From: Cycas panzhihuaensis
Lineage: Eukaryota > Cycadophyta
Reading direction: 5' to 3'
Length of the DNA stretch: 64,000 nucleotides
Assembly (NCBI GenBank): GCA_023213395.1
Contig: CM041465.1
Span: 228,849,741-228,913,740 of the forward strand
Made by a program: the position numbers and the translations under genes. The notes under the pieces were generated by a model. That model saw only the letters and a list, made by a program, of their open reading frames with translations, did no database searches and was not told the DNA's origin. This document shows, in pieces, positions 1-10,129 of the stretch (position 1 is the first letter of the stretch; each line of letters begins with the position of its first letter).

Positions 1-910
1 CCAGGATGACTTGAAGAGAAGTTTTGAGATGACAGATCTTGGACTTCTCCATTATTTCTTAGGCTTTGAGGTATGTCAATAGCCATGCTATATCTTCATC
101 TCCCAAGCGAAATATTCTTGGGACATTTTGCAACGGTTCAGGATGCATGACTACAAGCCAGCGCCTACACCCATGGAGAATGGAACAAAGCTTACTCTCA
201 ATGAGGAGGATGCACCTGCAGATCCCACTCTTTACCGGCAGTTGATCGGTAGCCTCATTTATCTCACCAACACTCGACTAGATATTTCATTTGCAGTTGG
301 GATTTGTTCATGATATATGTCTCAACCCAATCAGAAACATTGGAATGCACCTAAACGCGTACTCAAGTACATCAAAGGCACATTGCAGCATGGCCTTGAG
401 TATGTACATGATGAGAACTTCTCTCTGGAAGGGTTCTCAGATTCTAATTGGGCAGGTTGCCAGGATAGCAGGAGATCAACCTCGGGATACTATTTTTCCC
501 TTGGTACAACAGTTGTTTCGTGGAGTTGCAAGAAGCAACCCAATTTTACCTTGTCCTCCACCGAAGCAGAGTACAAAGTTGCAGTTAACGCAACTTGTGA
601 AGCTAATTGGCTACAACGGATTCTTGGGGAACTTGGGCTTGAGTAGGATCACCCCATCAGGATTTATTGCAACAATCAAAGCGTGCTCAAGCTGGCCAAG
701 AATCCTGTATTTCATGCAAGGACCAAACACATTGAGGTTCATCAGCACTTGATCAGACAGCATGTGCAAAGTGGTGAAATAAACCTTCAATATCGGCCAA
801 TAGAACAACAGACATTAGATACCTTTACCCAGCCACTTGGTAGAGAAAAAATTATAAAATTTAGAGATGGTCTAGGGGTCCGACTTAACATTGTAAACAG
901 AAAGGGGGGG
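1..910 (+). pseudogene. copia RT C-terminus and RNase H (Cop-A0)
   Basis: One frame runs through the segment with RT C-terminal and RNase H motifs of copia pol: TDLGLLHYFLGFEV near the start, PTPMENGTKLTLNEE, LIGSLIYLTNTR, the RNase H motif STEAEYK near 560, and the tail ARTKHIEVHQH. The frame is broken by TAG at 80-82, TGA at 311-313 and TAG at 644-646. Against the other family-A copies these look like Gln or Arg codons changed by a single C-to-T step. The first stop is also present in Cop-A2. The product would have copied element RNA into DNA; this copy is dead. Confidence 0.88.
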
Positions 911-1461
911 TGTTAAACCTTATGTTTACATGTTAAGATTATGTACTTTATTTCGCATGTATTATTTGTACGTTTGTACTTTAGGGGTGACTTATCACTT
1001 AAGTGATAAAGTGCACACCCACATTCTTTCTAGTGACACAACATTGTCACTAAAGGGTCAAATGGACCCCCATGCACTTTTGCTCACTTGAGGGCCCTAA
1101 AAGGACACATGTCCTACATGCAAGGCATGTACCTTGGATGTTTGACACTTGTCAAACATCCAATGCCTTAGGTCTCTCCTTTCACTCTATATAATGAGAC
1201 CTCTCCTCATTGTTCTCATATAGAGTTGGAGTTGTATTGTTATGCTGCTAGTTTGCTAATCAAACTGTTATTCATTTGGAAGTTGGACCAATTCCAATCC
1301 CTCACATTTGGTATCATTTTCTTGCTCATTTTTTGTGCTTTGTCTTGCTTATGTTTCATCTTAAGAGTATCATACTTGTTTAGCATTTGTTGCTTTCTAG
1401 AACTAGAGTGAACCTAGCTTTTAGATCTTGGGATAGTAAGGCCATTAGGCCCTTTTTCACA
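911..1461 (+). repeat. 3' LTR of Cop-A0 (551 bp)
   Basis: It starts TGTTAAACC directly after a G-rich polypurine tract and ends near TTTTCACA, in line with the TGTTAAAC...TTCAACA ends of the complete family members. It holds an 18-bp perfect palindrome (992-1009), a 14-bp-arm inverted repeat (1134-1163) and a TATA box (1188-1194). Confidence 0.85.
992..1194 (+). promoter_or_regulatory. U3 palindromes and TATA box of the family-A LTR
   Basis: 992-1009 reads TTATCACTTAAGTGATAA, a perfect palindrome. 1134-1163 has arms TTGGATGTTTGACA and TGTCAAACATCCAA around a CT centre. The TATA box TATATAA (1188-1194) follows 24 bp later. The layout recurs in every family-A LTR here, and the inner core of the second palindrome also recurs in families B and C. 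A role in binding a dimeric transcription factor is an inference. Confidence 0.6.
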
Positions 1462-2044
1462 CTTTGATCGTGTTTGTATTGCGAAGTTGCTACCAAGGGA
1501 TGGCTTTTAAGAACTAGCCTCCAAATATGCAACTAATACCTCAACTAAAGAGCTCTGATACTAAAATGATGAATGTGAATCATCTGGAGACAATGGAGGA
1601 CTAGACAAAGATTATTAACATCAATACTAAACTAGAAATGAACAAACCCATGGGTACAATGTGAAATTGAGGAGGAGGAATTGATTCTAGCGTCAACAAG
1701 ATTAACTTGTATTCAATTCAACAACATAATAACACATCTCACTCTCACTATCCATACATGAGAAAATGGTCTCATATATATAGGTGACAAAGGACTCCTT
1801 TGGGGTGCTACATGTTTGACAAGTGTCAAACGTGCATACAAGTACCTTGCATATTGGATAATTGTCCAATGATGCCTGCATATGGGCAATTATGTGAAAA
1901 GAGGGTAAAGGGTCCATTGACCCATAAGTTACAATATAATACACACTAGAGAAGTGCAGGTGCATGTTGACTTCCTATTTCCCCTATTGAGATATTCACT
2001 TGCCAAGGGTCACTGTTCGAATGTCTAGTTAGGGTTGGTCAACA
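1462..2044 (-). mobile_element. Cop-C: lone 5' LTR and start of leader of a minus-strand copia element
   Basis: Read on the minus strand, an LTR begins TGTTGACC at 2044 and ends ATTCATCA at about 1567 (478 bp). A primer-binding site of the form TAGTATCAGAGC (1552-1563) and a short leader follow, cut off at about 1462 by Cop-A0. The LTR has a TATA box (about 1775-1782) and, 31 bp upstream of it, the inverted repeat with arms GTTTGACA and TGTCAAAC (1814-1831), the core also found in family A. No coding part remains. The right end is placed only by its TG start. Confidence 0.65.
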
Positions 2045-2932
2045 TGATTATAACAGTATGACACACATACAATTAATGGATCATCATAACATCATTATTA
2101 TTTCATCACACTAGTCATAAATCATCATGCATTCCTCATATCATCAACATAACATGCTCATCACAAAAGATTCCATGTAACTGTGTATTTTATTAAGCAA
2201 TATCCTAAATACATTTAGTTATGGAATGGATCACTGCATACGTTCCAACATTACCTAACATTCTTTACACGTGTTCCCATACACTGTGGAATGGATTATA
2301 GCATGGAATGCTCTTCTCTATACACTGGATCAGATACCACTAAATGAATGACTCGGTTCTCACCCTTGAGATGCCATAGAATGAATACTTGGCTCTCACC
2401 GCTGGAATGGTGAGAAAAGCACCATTAAATACCCATTTTGGTGCCCTTTGGGTGAATGGCTATGACTCATAACAAACGTACCTTTTCACTTAACACATGA
2501 TTACAATCACTAATTATTGTCTTCCTTGTTTATACATCCAAACGTGCGTGTGTCCTTGCTGACATCATCAGATCTTGGTGCATTTGGGTCCATTATGGGT
2601 ATGCATATAGTGCATAACTTTCTATGCGTACTGCATGCATGCCTATTCTGCATATGTACTATTCGGCTACGCATCCTAGAATACGTACCTTGAAAGTCCT
2701 TTTCCTAGAAATTTGCCCTAATTTCTATCATGCGTGCCTCTGTATGGTCTACCAATTGTGCGTACCTGCATTCTACATGTTAGCACAAGCATGCATTCCT
2801 ATTTTTCCATGGTCCAGGGTATCCTATGTGCCAAAAATAACTCCAACATCTATCCCGAGTCAACAAAAAGGGTTGAGCATCCTTGTTCACTTCAAAATTT
2901 CAAAATTTTGGTTTGTCTTCTTCCCCCCCTCT
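2045..2932 (-). repeat. probable 3' LTR of Gyp-Tat
   Basis: About 890 bp of non-coding sequence lies beyond the purine-rich tract (C-run on the plus strand at 2933-2939) that follows the last ORF. On the minus strand it ends TATAATCA at 2045, a plausible LTR end. No TG start sits exactly at the tract and there is no second copy to compare, so the limits are weak. Nothing else was recognised in it. Confidence 0.35.
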
Positions 2933-2945
2933 CCTAAGGCTACTT

Positions 2946-3389
2946 CTATGGCCTTGGACCTACTTGTGCCTCATTTGCCTTCAAGATTTCTTCGTTAATT
3001 TGAGTAAGGGTAGCTATAATGACATCTTTCTTGTTTATTTTCTCTTGTAGGACAACTATCTCTGCCTTATATTTCGCTTCGAGCTCCTTGATCATATGGA
3101 AAATCTGTCGGGCTTTCCTTTCTGTCTGGGATGGTTGAGAGGAAGTTTCCCCCATCTCCATTGTGGGAGGAAATTCTTCCCATTCTTCTAGTGAAGGTTC
3201 TATTTCAACCTCTTCTTGTTGCTCCTCCATATCTTGCTTCCTTTTGGTACTCCTATGTACCACTTGTTTGGCACGATGTTGAATAGAGGCACTAGGTATC
3301 TGTTGTAACCATTTTAGAATTTTTGTCATCTCTTTGTTCACCATTCGCTTTGCCTCTATGTCTTGGGTGCTCTTCGAAAAAGCATCCAT
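2946..3389 (-). CDS. extra ORF with coiled-coil character downstream of integrase (Gyp-Tat)
   Basis: This uninterrupted 147-residue frame lies after the integrase and just before the polypurine tract, in the same direction as pol. It is very rich in Glu, Lys and Gln. An acidic stretch (EEQQEEVEIEPSLEEWEEF) is followed by a helix-prone C-terminal half (MIKELEAKYKAEIVVLQEKI) with coiled-coil-like hydrophobic spacing. No signal peptide or membrane segment is seen, so it does not look like an envelope protein. It matches no enzyme I recognise. Tat-lineage elements are known to carry extra ORFs; whether this is one, a displaced gag piece or a captured host fragment is open. Confidence 0.5.
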   Translation of the reverse strand: MDAFSKSTQDIEAKRMVNKEMTKILKWLQQIPSASIQHRAKQVVHRSTKRKQDMEEQQEEVEIEPSLEEWEEFPPTMEMGETSSQPSQTERKARQIFHMIKELEAKYKAEIVVLQEKINKKDVIIATLTQINEEILKANEAQVGPRP

Positions 3390-4619
3390 CCACTACTTGA
3401 TAATGGTTCATGTGGGCAAATAAGTGTTTGGGGAGGTTGTACTCCCAAACACTGATAAAGCAACACTACGAGCAACAAGGAGGGATGTCTAAAAGGGCGT
3501 GTTATCATTCCCCTATTTGTTGTGTCATGCTCTCTACTAAAGATTTTGACCAATTCAATTGTTCTCCATCACAGATTTTTTCGCAATATTAGCATCATTC
3601 CCCTTGGAATATATGTATATTTCCTTTGGGATAAGAATTGGGTGTTTATGATTTTTGCCACCCATTGTAACCTCATGTCTTTGATGTCCATCACTTATAT
3701 TCCTCTTGACAAAATTTGTGCATTTTCTTGGCAATATTCCCTCAGTCCAAGCTTAATCTGCTTGGTATCTTTTTTCTAACTCCACTATTATACTCTCCAT
3801 TAACTCCGGGTCCTAATATAATGGACATAGGTACATACGTTCTCCCCATCCCACTTGCTTAACTTTTGCTTTAAACGCAGCAGGTAATCCTTCCAACTCT
3901 TTTCTTAATTTGGGTAGAAATGTCTCTTGGCACCTTGCCCTCTTCATTTTAGACATAAAATGGAAAAAGAGGAAGCAATACAAGTATTTAAAAGGAGAGT
4001 GAGTATGAAGATGTTAAATGCGTATCGTCTCGGAATGTATGGCTTCCCTCCACTATAATACTTGATCTTTGTCCTCAAAAAAACTCAACTTGCTTCCTTG
4101 GATTTCTCTTCTAACAAATTGGCACTTGATTGGAAAATTTGACATATAATCTTGTTTTTTGCTATGCATATTGTGCTGGAATGCTTGCAGGTATGCATAA
4201 TATATTCGAACACTTTTTCATTCTCTATTCTCTACGTACTTTATAGCGTACGTTTATGGTATGTATAGTGAATTTCAATCCTTTTCACATTTTTACTCTT
4301 TGCGTACCCAATAGTGTACATTTTTGGTACGTATAGTGTATTTCATAGGTACGTATTTGGATTTTTCTCACTTTTGAAAAAACGTTTTTGCCATATTGCA
4401 TAAGTGGATGATATGAGTTATGTTTTTTTTTTTTTTTCTATTTTTTAATTTCTTTTGTATTTTGCGTTTACATACTAGATTGGCATCATGCTTTAGTATT
4501 GAGACAACCTCGATTGTCTCCAACTCAAGGCAACACGTTATGGTACAACTAATTGATTCCTTTAGTAGATTGACATACCCTAGTTGTGATAGCGTTTTAA
4601 TTGATTGTCGTTTACTAGT
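3390..4619 (-). other. degenerate region between integrase and the extra ORF (Gyp-Tat)
   Basis: About 1.2 kb with no frame I can assign. The stretch around 3390-3480 reads on the minus strand as broken fragments upstream of the coiled-coil ORF, so that ORF may once have been longer. A two-unit tandem repeat lies at about 4228-4370 and a T-run at about 4425-4440. Confidence 0.4.
4228..4370. repeat. two diverged tandem units rich in GTACG/CGTAC
   Basis: Two units of about 68 bp follow each other. Each has a CGTAC-type word, a TTTATGGTATGTATAGTG or TTTTTGGTACGTATAGTG block and then TTTCA. Similar CGTAC words occur in the presumed LTR around 2610-2770. Confidence 0.45.
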
Positions 4620-6000
4620 GTCGGCAGTTGGGGTTCGTCGATCTCGCGAAGTAGTACTGATCCATTTCCAAATATTTTGTCAGCGATGTAAGGTCCCAAC
4701 TATCACATTTTCAATTTCCCTAGGTATGTTTTGAACTTGTTGTCATACAACAACACTTGATCACTTTCGTTATATTGCGGTGTCTTTAGATGGTAGTCGT
4801 GCCATTCTTTTTGTCATGTCTTTTTTATATACTGTAACCATTTGGGCATATGTCTTGTTTCCTCTAGCTGTATTAACTATTTTAGCCTTTCTCGTACGGA
4901 GTGGAAATCATCTAATCAACATTACATAGCCACTCTTAAACTTAGAATCTCAAATTCAATAAGAAGAATAACTTCGATGTCGTAAACTAGTTGGAAGGGT
5001 GTTTGTCCCATTGACCTCTTGTATGTTGTCCTAAAAGCCGATAACACTGATGGTAACTTCTAAGTCGAGTTAGATCTTCCCATATCATAGATTTTTTGTA
5101 AGTAATTTTCTATAATTTTGTTGGAACTTTCTACCGATCCATTTGCTCACGAATAATATGGTGTAGACTTTTAGTGGCTGATCATGAAGGTAGATGTCAG
5201 AATCTCTATGGTTTGGTTAAGGAAATGAGCCCCTTGGTCACTCGCAATATTCAACAAGCACCTGAAGCATGTTATGATCACTTCATATAAAAATTGCACT
5301 GTGCTTTTTGAATCTACCTTCTGAAGTGGTTGCGCTTCTATCCACTATGTCATGTAATTAGTTGCTACCAAGATATAGCGGGCTTGAGAGCATCGGGCTG
5401 TCAGATTAATCGGCCCAACAAAATCGAGTCCCCACCTTTCAAAGGTTGCAAGGGGTAGCAATGGGTTAAGTGGTCAAAAATCCTATTGATTAGGTTCCCC
5501 CACTCTCTGGAAGTAAGCGTAGTTTTGTATCCATTTTTTCATATCCTAGAACATTGTTTGCCACCAGAATCCTTGTGATAACGCCTTCTTCCATGTAGCC
5601 ATTTTTCCCATGTGGTCTCCTACCACTCCTTCGTGTGCTTGAGTCATGATTTGATTGATTTTGTGGGGTTTCATACAATGACGTAGCACTTCATCTGGCC
5701 TTAATTTATATAGTTCTCTTTGAACTAGTTGATAGGGTTCTGCCTTACGTACAAAGTTTCTTCGCTCTGTTCTATCCATTTCTAGTGGTAGCTCTCCTAT
5801 TACCAGATATTGTGGTATTCCTTCATACCATTCTGTCAGGACTGCCTCAACACTAAATAGTGTTACATCTGGGAAACCATTGGATACTCTTGTGGCTTTT
5901 TCTCTATTAGTAGTTCTTGATAACTGATCTAGTATTATGTGGGCTTTTCCTTGTTTCACCATTATCTTGAATGTAAATTCTTGAAATAACATCAACCATC
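4620..6000 (-). pseudogene. gypsy integrase (Gyp-Tat), heavily broken
   Basis: Minus strand. The zinc-binding N-terminal region is at the end of the open segment 6097-5546 (AHEGVVGDHMGKMATWKKAL). The catalytic core follows in broken frames at about 5480-5150, with recognisable words of the WGLDFVGPI / YILVAT / WIEAQPLQK / ASDQGAHF type. A C-terminal piece of the VLLYDNK type lies at about 4690-4770. The enzyme would insert element DNA into the chromosome. Stops throughout make it non-functional. Confidence 0.75.
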
Positions 6001-6678
6001 CATTGATTCTCCCTTTCGTTATAGGCTTATTCACTAGATACTTCAAGCTTGAAGATCTACGAAGAATATGAATGGGTTGGATAGTAAATAGTGTCACAAT
6101 TTTTGTAGTGCGTACACCATTCCCAATCTTTCATGTTTAGTGGTGGTGTAATTTTGTTCCATTTTTATCAATTTCCTACTTGCAAAGTAAATGGGATGGT
6201 CTATCTTGTCATTGTTGGGTTGGGCTAATATGCACCCAATAGCATACTGTGATGCATCAACATGCACATGAAAAATCTTTTCCCAATCTGGAAATCTTAG
6301 TATTGGTGCAAATATGATGGCTTTCTTTAGAGATTCAAAAGCATCTTGTTGTTCCATATCCCATTCCCATTCCCATTCTACATCTTTCTTCAACAGTTCC
6401 TCCAATGGGCCAGATACACATGCATACCCTTTGATGAACGTCCTGTAATATTGTGTTAATTCCAAAAATCTTTTCAATTGTTTTCTCGTGAGGGGTGTTG
6501 GGAAGTGTAAGATTGCAGAAACTTTAGCTAGATCTATCAACAATCCATCCTGGTTGACAATATAGCCCAGCAGGTTACTGAATGGTACCAAAAAGGTACA
6601 TTTTTCTGGGTTTAAACAAAGGTTGTTCTCTTGACAAGTCTGCAACATTTCCCTCAAGTTATCCATGTGATCTTTCAT
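5900..6678 (-). pseudogene. gypsy RT thumb and RNase H (Gyp-Tat)
   Basis: The open stretch 6678-6094 reads MKDHMDNLREMLQTCQENNL, then LNPEKCTFLVP and LLGYIVNQDGL (RT thumb), then RNase H with HVHVDASQYAIGCILAQ and NYTTTKHERLGMVYALQKL. A frame change near 6095 leads into the segment ending RNase H (GRINGWLMLFQEF, then KAHIILDQLSR). RNase H would remove RNA from the RNA-DNA hybrid. Confidence 0.82.
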
Positions 6679-7600
6679 TATCCCATATAATGTCTAGTCA
6701 TCCAAGAAAACTGCCACTTTTTCACGAATCATTTTGCGAGAGATATTTATCACAATTCTTTGGAAAGTGGTTGGTGCGTTGGTAAGGCCAAAGGGCATTA
6801 CCCTATATGCATAGGTTCCCGATGCTGTGACGAAAGTCATCTTTGCTTGATCCTCTGGTACAATTTGAACTTGGTTCTATGCACTAAATTCGTCTATGAA
6901 TGAGTATATTACATTTCCACCTATCACCTCCAAAACATCTGTTGTAAATAATAATGGAAATGGATCTTTCTTTGTCACTTTGTTAAGTTGTTTGTAATCA
7001 ATACAGACTCTTATTTTTTTGTTTTTCTTTGGAACTACCACCATAGGGCTTACCTTGTCATTGTAGTCAATCTCGTAGATGTGGCCAGCCTCTAACATTT
7101 TATCCAATTCGGCTTTTACATTTTCCTTATATTTTGGATTCATACGATAGGGCTTTTGTTTCACTGGTTTGGCTCCTTCGATCAAATTGATATGGTGCAT
7201 TCCTATTTCTGGAGGAATGCCCTTAAGGTCCTTATACAACCATGCAAAAATATCACAATATTCCTCAAATAGTTGTTGGGCTTCTGACACTGTTTTATCA
7301 TCGCAGGAGTTTCCAATACGTATATTTTTTGGGTCTTCCTTGCTACCCAAATTGATTTCAGTAGTTTTTAGTGTTACCTGAATATTATTCTGCCCACTGA
7401 AATGATGAGCAAGTGTATCTTCGATTTCTCTTTGGCCATAATCGATTTCTGTAAATTCTAGAGGATAATTGTAATTTTCTTCCTTGTTGTCCTTAGACTT
7501 CCTACTTTCCTTCTTTCGTATAGATGACACTAATTTTGGCTGTTCTATTTCTATACTTAGTTTTCTAATAGGTTTGAGCACTTTATCGATTTTATTGTTG
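6679..7600 (-). pseudogene. gypsy reverse transcriptase fingers and palm (Gyp-Tat)
   Basis: The open segment 7581-6877 carries the end of the protease-RT linker and the RT N-terminal motifs (FAWLYKDLKGIPPEIGMHHI, KVSPMVVVPKKNKKIRVCI, DYKQLNKVTKKDPFPL). The palm continues in the same strand to about 6680 with a VMPFGLTNAPTTFQ-type motif. The catalytic motif reads FLDD and is followed directly by a stop codon (about 6693). The first residues lie in a 30-bp imperfect duplication (about 7571-7632) that is shifted in frame. Confidence 0.82.
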
Positions 7601-7630
7601 TTGGTTCAAGCACTTTATTGATTTTCTTAT

Positions 7631-8223
7631 TGTAAGAGGAATGTGAAAATGTTTTTATAAAGGAATCCTTGAGATTGTTCCATGTTGCATCCAAGGTTTT
7701 CTCTATCTTTATAACAATGTTCCTTAAAACACAGATAATAATCCACTGAAAGACAAGATCTAGATACTATGCAGTAAAAAATTAACAAGGAAAAGGAATT
7801 CCATAATCCACAGAAGGAAATAATGATCTTTATTATCAAATAACACCAAAAATAGAGCGAGTTACATCAAAATACCAATATTTTCCTTTGAAGTGAGCTT
7901 TCCTTTTTGAGGCGAGGAACCCTCCAAATGGTAGCCCCCAAATGGGCGAGCTAATTGCAGTCCCAAGATCGAAAATGTTCAGCCACAAGAGTCTCCAAAA
8001 GATGTTTTGGGATGAGGCCCAAAGTCCCTATTTATAGTGGTCAAAATCCGTCAAATAGAGGTCGGCCAACATGATGATATTCTCCTTAATAATGCACCCA
8101 ATAGAAGTCAACTAGAGGATGAGATATTCCTCCCGACATTCCTTGATGAATTCAGCCTTATATGGAAGCATCATTCCCAGCTAGTATTTAGATAACTTGA
8201 GGGGGTTCCTTAGGAATACAACA
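7631..8223 (-). repeat. 3' LTR of Gyp-K
   Basis: On the minus strand a purine tract (about 8239-8226, GAAGGGGAGGG) is followed by TGTTGTATTCC at 8223. The LTR runs left to about 7631-7642, where a TTTTCACA end is possible. A TATA-like CTATAAATAGGG sits near 8035 and a polyadenylation-like AATAAA context near 7830. The left limit is uncertain because no second copy is in view. Confidence 0.6.
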
Positions 8224-8239
8224 AGTCCCTCCCCTTCAG

Positions 8240-9210
8240 AAAATGGTTTGCCCTCAGAGCATTGGTAAAGGCCCATTTTTCTGCATCCATTCTTCAGACA
8301 CCCACATTGCATCTTCAAGCTCCAATGTCTTCCATTTGATGAGGTATTCTTTTATTATCCTGGAACACAAATTCTTCTTCTCTGTGGTCTTCAGTATTCC
8401 CTCAAGTATCATTATCATTGTTCCTTCTTCGTCCAATTTCGGTAAATTCGTTTGCAGTGTCTCTTTTTCGCCTAACTTTTTCTTTAATCAAAACACACAG
8501 AAGATTTTATGGATTTTGCTTTCTGGTGGCAATTTTAATTGATATGCCATTTCTCCTATGCGCTCCTTCATCTGGTACGGTTCAAAGAATCTTGGTGGTA
8601 ACTTATGTCGATTATTTTGTCTTATCGATATTTGTTTGTGGGGTTGGAGTCTTAGGAACACCCATTCCCGTACCTCCAAACTCCATTTGGATCTCTTCAC
8701 ATCTCCTTGTTGTTTCATCCTATTCTTTGCCATCTCCAAATTATTCTTTAGTATTCGGATTGTTTCTTGCATCTGCTCCAAGTTTTCTTGGACTGTTTGA
8801 ACTTTAGAGGTATTCAGCCGCTTCAGGAGTGATGGGGGTTCATACACATATAACGCTTAAAACAATGACATTTTTGCTGCTGCGTGGTATGTGGTATTAT
8901 ACCACCATTCTGCCAGATGGAGCTATTGATGCCACTACGTCTATTTATCTGATGCGAAGTTTCTTAAATATCCCTCCACGTATTTATTAACTATTTCCGT
9001 CTGGCCATTTGTCTATAGGTGGTACGATGAGCTCGTGTGTAGGCTAGTGCCAGTTGCTTTAAACAACTCCTTCCAAAAGTGACTTGTGAATTTGGGCTTC
9101 CTGTCACTTACTATAATCCTTGGAAAGCCATGTAGCCTGTGTATTTCTTTCATATACAATTTTGCTATTTGGCTTGCTCTTGGTTCCGTCTGAGTTCCCC
9201 TAAAATGGGC
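8240..9210 (-). pseudogene. integrase core, C-terminal domain and chromodomain (Gyp-K)
   Basis: Minus strand. Core fragments at about 9210-8850 include HGFPRIIVSDRKPKFTSHFW and NGQTEIVN, giving the second catalytic Asp and the Glu. The segment 8847-8488 has the conserved C-terminal words NRMKQQGD, WVFLRLQPHKQ and PPRFFEPYQM. The segment 8436-8254 ends with EYLIKWKTLELEDAMWVSEE, a chromodomain-like signature known from chromoviruses, where it directs integration. Several stops and a frame change separate the pieces. Confidence 0.82.
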
Positions 9211-10129
9211 TTATTTAGTCAATCTGTCTACCACTACAAAAATTGCGTTATTTCCTTCTGATTGAGGAAGACCTGTAATAAAATCCATAGAGATTTCTTC
9301 CCATTTTTGGTGGGGAATGGAAAGGGGTTGTAGCAACCCAGGTGTCTTTACAGATTCAGTCTTATTCTTTTGACACGTATCACATTCTGACATAAACAAG
9401 AGGATGTCGAGTTTCAACCCTTTGTAGTAAAACGAGTTTCGAAGCCTCTTGTAGGTTTTATCCATTCTTGAGTGCCTTGAAACTAGAGTTGTGTGAGTTT
9501 CTTGAAGTAATACTTCCTTTCGTTTACTTGCTTTTGGAACAAATAATTTTCCTTTCCTTAGGATTAATCCTCCTTGTTCCTTGAACTGTGCCGCTTTTCC
9601 TTCTCTGATCTTTTGTCTTATTTCTTGTGATATCTTGTTGTCTTCATATTCCTTTGCCAAATTTGTCGTCCATTTTGGAGTTCCTATTGTTGTTGAATTG
9701 GTCGAAGCTTCAACCTTTCCTTCGTCTGACAATTTGGATAGGGCATCTGCTATCACATTTTCTTTCCCTTTTTTGTATTCTATGGTGAAGTCAAAAGTTT
9801 GCAACTTGTTGATTGACTTTTGTTGCTCGTCGAATAATGCCTTTTGATTCAGAAAGTACTTCAGGCTATCATGATCAGTTGTGACCACAAATTTGCTACC
9901 TAATGGATAGTGCCGCCATTGGTGTATTGGATGCATAATGGCCAACATCTCTTTGTCATATAATGGATTCTTTTTTTTTCCTATTATTCAGCTTTCGATT
10001 TTCGTAAGCTATAGACCTCCCTCCTTGTAACAGAATCGCCCCAATTCCAAAACATGAAGCATCACACTCCAATATGAATGGTTAGGTGAAATCCAGTTAA
10101 GCCAATACTAGAGTCGTGACCATTGTTTG
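9211..10129 (-). pseudogene. RNase H and integrase N-terminus (Gyp-K)
   Basis: The open stretch 9948-9211 (245 residues) carries the RNase H end (TTDHDSLKYFLNQKALFDEQ, then VIADALSKLSDE), the integrase zinc region (HTTLVSRHSRMDKTYKRLR, CDTCQKNK) and the start of the core (ISMDFITGLPQSEGN) with the first catalytic Asp. Broken frames from 9960 to about 10129 give the RNase H start (ECDAS-type motif near 10050). The left-hand continuation is the integrase core. Confidence 0.88.

Larger units (their letters stand above)
1..1461 (+). mobile_element. Cop-A0: 3' end of a family-A Ty1/copia element
   Basis: The window opens inside the reverse transcriptase of a copia element. It then shows RNase H, a polypurine tract (about 901-910) and a 3' LTR starting TGTTAAACC. 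The 5' part lies outside the window. Coding and LTR sequence closely match Cop-A2 (29817-37413). The sequence switches at about 1462 to the leader of a minus-strand element (Cop-C), so Cop-A0 probably inserted there; its TSD cannot be checked because the left flank is missing. Confidence 0.9.
2045..7630 (-). mobile_element. Gyp-Tat: decayed Tat/Athila-like Ty3/gypsy element
   Basis: From right to left on the minus strand: RT (7581-6680), RNase H (6678-5900), integrase (about 6000-4620), a degenerate spacer, a coiled-coil ORF (3389-2946), a polypurine tract (about 2933-2950) and a non-coding terminal region. Gag, protease and the 5' LTR are absent; the sequence ends near 7630 where the LTR of Gyp-K begins. 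The RT block (NPKYKENVKAELDKMLEAGH, then VVVPKKNKKIRVCIDYKQLN) and the WGLDFVGPI-type integrase point to the Tat/Athila branch. That lineage call is from memory of the family, not a tree. Confidence 0.7.

Noticed and set aside
2040-2050. Possible functional junction where the Cop-C LTR start meets the Gyp-Tat LTR end
   Set aside because: Both limits are placed only by TG/CA signals without a second copy, so the exact abutment may be an artefact of boundary choice.
2946-3389. Envelope-like third ORF in the gypsy element
   Set aside because: No signal peptide, no hydrophobic membrane segment and no glycoprotein features; the protein is charged and helical, so an envelope reading is not supported.
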